Assembly: GCA_963834515.1 (NCBI GenBank)
Contig: CAWICB010000009.1
Coordinates: 62,001 to 126,000 of the forward strand
Origin: RYN-230 sp963834515
GTDB taxonomy: Bacteria > Actinomycetota > Actinomycetes > Streptosporangiales > Streptosporangiaceae
Direction of reading: 5' to 3'
DNA length: 64,000 nucleotides
Part shown: one piece after another, positions 61,945 to 64,000 of the stretch
Layout of the letters: each line of letters begins with the position of its first letter
How positions within the stretch are numbered: the stretch's first letter is position 1
Translations under genes and position numbers: made by a program
The notes under the pieces: model-generated
Told to the model about the DNA's origin: nothing
Seen by the model: only the letters and a program-made list of their open reading frames with translations
Database searches by the model: none

Positions 61945-62619
61945 TCAGCGCCCGGCCTTGACGATGGGCGGGAGCTGGTACGTCCCAGCCAGGATGGCGG
62001 ACCGCGGCTGGTACAGGCGCATGATGGGCGGAACGGCGCTCCTGGGGCGGGCAGCCAGTTAGGCCGCCTCGTAGCCATGGTTGCCCCACAGGGCCGCCCG
62101 GGCGGCCAGCGCCCAGGCCAGGTAGCTGGCGGTGCGGTCGCGCATCTTCCAGGCCTGGTCATCGATCGTGCCCGGGCCGAGGTGGTCGAGGTTGTAGTCG
62201 AACATGTGGCACGTGAGCGTCCAGCCATTGACCACCGGCGCCAGGTCGCCCGCCCGCAGCGTGGCTTCCATCTGCTGCTTGGCGGCGTCCTCGCCCGCGG
62301 TCAGCGCCTGGGCCAGCGCCGCCGCGTAGCCGGACTGCGGGCTGAGCAGGCCGAGCGGCGCGAACCGCTGCTGGTCGTCCTGGTCCGGCCCGGACAGCGG
62401 GAACGCCTGCAGCCAGGTGCGCAGCGTCCACGAACTGGAGCACGTAATAGCGTCCAGCCGCGTCCGGCACCTGCAGCAGAACCGGGCCGCCGCTCGCATC
62501 GGCCCGGGCGATGGAGTAGATGGTGTCGTTGTTGATCGACCGGCCAGCGCCGCCAGATCATCAGCCACCAGGCACCCATCTGCACTGAGCCACGGGATCT
62601 GGTCATCGATGCGAGGCAA
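61945..62619 (-). pseudogene. DUF1254/DUF1214 family protein, decayed
   Basis: The pieces lie in several frames: NNDTIYSIARADASGGPVLLQVPDAAGRYYVLQFVDA (DUF1254 start), then LRTWLQAFPLSGPDQDDQQRFAPLGLL, NGWTLTCHMFDYNLDHLGPGTIDDQAWKMRDRTASYLAWALAARAALWGNHGYEAA, and finally PIMRLYQPRSAILAGTYQLPPIVKAG (DUF1214 end). The middle is deleted and frames shift at least twice. Such proteins are usually about 450 aa; only about half remains. Confidence 0.75.
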
Positions 62620-63730
62620 GCGCCGCGTGATGGTCGGTGCCCTCGGCGGCCTGCGGGTCGGCGTGCACCAGCGCGGCGGTCAGCCGGGGCAGCGCGTGCA
62701 GCAGGCCGTGCTCCGCGTCGACGGCGACCTGGTGCGCCTGCACCGCGCTGGCCTCGGCGGCTACGGTCACTTCGCATTCAGCCCGGAGCGTGTGCCCGAT
62801 CCAGCGGAGCCGGACCTGGCCGACCCCGAGCACGCCCGGCGTGCCGAGCAGGCTCCGTTCGGCCTGGTCCACCAGGGCCGGGTCGACCGCGTCCATCAGG
62901 CGCCGCCAGATCTCCCGGGCCGCGTCGCGCAGCACGGCCAGGATGGCCACCGTGATCAGCAGGCCAGCCACCGGATCGGCCCAGTCCCAGCCGGCCGCGA
63001 CGCCGCCCGCCGCCAGCAGCACGGCCAGCGACGTGAAGCCATCGGCCCGGGCGTGCCAGCCGTCCGCGACCAGCGCCGCCGAACCGATCCTGCGCCCGAC
63101 CCGGATCCGGTACCGGGCCACCACCTCGTTGCCGACGAACCCAGTCAGCGCCGCACCGGCCACCGCGAGCAGGTCCGGCACCGGCTGGGGATGAGCCAGC
63201 CGGGTCACCGCCACATAGCAGGCCAGCGCGGCGGACGCCGCGATGACCAGGATTACCGCCACCCCGGCCAGGTCCTCGGCCCGCCCGTAACCGTAGGTGT
63301 AGCGACGGCTCGGCGGCCGCCGGCCCAGTACGAACGCGATGCCCAGCGGCACCGCGGTGAGCGCGTCGGCCGCGTTGTGCAGCGTGTCCCCGAGCAGCGC
63401 GACCGAGCCGGACACCGCCACCACCCCGGCTTGGAGCAGCGCCGTGCCGGCCAGCACGGCCAGCGAGATCCACAGTGCGCGCAGCCCCGCGGCGCTGGCC
63501 TCCAGCGCGGCGTCCACCTGGTCCGCGGCCTGGTGCGAGTGCGGCCGCAGCGCGTGCCGGACCCGCCCGGCCGGCCCCGGCGGCCCGTCGGGCCCGGGTC
63601 CGTACCGGTGCCCGGGTCCGTGCCGGTGTCCGGGTCCGTGCCGGTGCCCGGGTCCGTGCCGGTGCCCGGGCCCGGGCCCGGGCTCATGGCCGTGCCCCGG
63701 CCGGCCTGAGTCCAGGTGCGGTTCGCCCAT
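62603..63730 (-). CDS. cation diffusion facilitator (zinc/cation efflux) with His-rich repeats
   Basis: From ATG 63730 (63742 is an alternative) the product is 375 aa. The N-terminus is a metal-binding tail with four GHRHGP/GHRYGP units (18-bp DNA repeat, 63593-63664). Six transmembrane helices follow, with HxxxD pairs in TM2 (LLGDTLHNAADA) and TM5 (LVADGWHARADGFTS). The C-terminal cytosolic domain begins RRLMDAVDPALVDQAERSLLGTPGVLGVGQVRLRWIGHTLRAE. CDF proteins export Zn2+ or other divalent metals against protons. The His tail may concentrate zinc before transport. It is intact despite lying beside pseudogenes. Confidence 0.9.
   Translation of the reverse strand: MGEPHLDSGRPGHGHEPGPGPGHRHGPGHRHGPGHRHGPGHRYGPGPDGPPGPAGRVRHALRPHSHQAADQVDAALEASAAGLRALWISLAVLAGTALLQAGVVAVSGSVALLGDTLHNAADALTAVPLGIAFVLGRRPPSRRYTYGYGRAEDLAGVAVILVIAASAALACYVAVTRLAHPQPVPDLLAVAGAALTGFVGNEVVARYRIRVGRRIGSAALVADGWHARADGFTSLAVLLAAGGVAAGWDWADPVAGLLITVAILAVLRDAAREIWRRLMDAVDPALVDQAERSLLGTPGVLGVGQVRLRWIGHTLRAECEVTVAAEASAVQAHQVAVDAEHGLLHALPRLTAALVHADPQAAEGTDHHAALASHR
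63593..63664. repeat. four tandem 18-bp repeats encoding the His-rich CDF tail
   Basis: The unit CCCGGGTCCGTGCCGGTG (plus strand) occurs at 63593, 63611, 63629 and 63647 with one or two changes. On the minus strand it encodes GHRHGP or GHRYGP. The copy number may vary among strains by slippage. Confidence 0.85.
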
Positions 63731-63817
63731 GCCTGCCAGCATGCTCGAAGAACCCGCCTGCAGCATCCCGACAACAACCCGCGCGGCGCGACTGCAAGAA
63801 GCCCGCAACAGCGCGGC

Positions 63818-64000
63818 TCAGGCAGCTTTGGTGGCGAGCAGTACCCACAGGAACTCCTCGCCGAAGCGCTGCTCGCGGGCGGCGGTCTTCCTCATCTGCC
63901 GGAGCTGGCGCACAGCGACCGCCGGGCGGTCCGCCAGTGCGCGAAGACGGCCCGCCGTATAGCCAGGCCACCGCCCAGGCTGGCCCGCTGGTAGACCTGC
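63818..64000 (-). CDS. C-terminal end of an unidentified protein (partial)
   Basis: A minus frame open to the window edge ends at TGA 63818-63820. It reads GRLRALADRPAVAVRQLRQMRKTAAREQRFGEEFLWVLLATKAA at its C-terminus. The codon bias is coding-like, but the family is not recognisable from 60 residues. Confidence 0.45.
   Translation of the reverse strand, partial: AGLPAGQPGRWPGYTAGRLRALADRPAVAVRQLRQMRKTAAREQRFGEEFLWVLLATKAA

Noticed and set aside
63593..63664. Tandem 18-bp repeats as a possible CRISPR array
   Set aside because: No spacers; the units are contiguous and in frame with the CDF protein's His-rich tail.

Overview
The window is high-GC DNA with GTG and TTG starts alongside ATG, strong AGGAGG-type ribosome sites, and families typical of Actinomycetota: the DUF574 (Methyltransf_19) methyltransferase, DUF1707 proteins, SigE-type ECF sigma factor, DUF6458-like membrane protein and PPi-type phosphofructokinase. 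A soil actinomycete, perhaps of the Streptosporangiales or Catenulisporales, is the best reading. The species cannot be named from sequence alone.

Left part (1-20 kb): mostly single housekeeping or stress genes. These are two membrane proteins, DUF72, a 764-bp element with 55-bp terminal inverted repeats carrying a membrane-protein passenger, a DUF574 methyltransferase, arylamine N-acetyltransferase, a GNAT protein behind an unusual AT-rich leader, a sarcosine-oxidase-like flavoenzyme overlapping an M14-type deacylase, a PspA/SPFH envelope-stress pair, a PPi-type phosphofructokinase, an APC permease, a zinc-ribbon thioredoxin and an epoxide hydrolase.

Centre (20-36 kb): an M16 peptidase pair; an S53 (sedolisin-like) lipoprotein; a four-gene ABC exporter operon with two ATPases and two large FtsX-type permeases; an ECF sigma factor coupled to a one-TM protein; and a two-component system whose receiver has Asn at the phosphoacceptor site. 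The S53 gene, the ABC operon and the sigma operon share the same promoter-and-start module, GGTAAGCG-N17-GTTAAC-N4-GTGAGCC. This implies one autoregulated sigma regulon with leaderless transcripts, and it is the most system-like discovery in the window.

Right-centre (36-50 kb): an AT-richer stretch and an SDR, then a redox block: GMC oxidoreductase divergent from cydA-cydB, a G6PDH-like protein lacking the normal substrate-phosphate site, and NDH-2. Two decayed DUF389 genes in opposite orientation flank this block. A GH15 trehalase/glucoamylase-like enzyme follows.

Right end (50-64 kb): an eqolisin-like protein, truncated haemoglobin, a TOBE regulator divergent from a TauE/SafE permease, tRNA-Pro(UGG), tRNA-Gly(UCC), peroxiredoxin-like and nitronate monooxygenase genes, and a His-rich cation diffusion facilitator. 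Many broken genes are interspersed: two MFS transporters, an alpha/beta hydrolase, DUF1254, PadR, HAD, an FAD-monooxygenase tail and a tRNA remnant. No CRISPR array, rRNA or intact transposase was seen.
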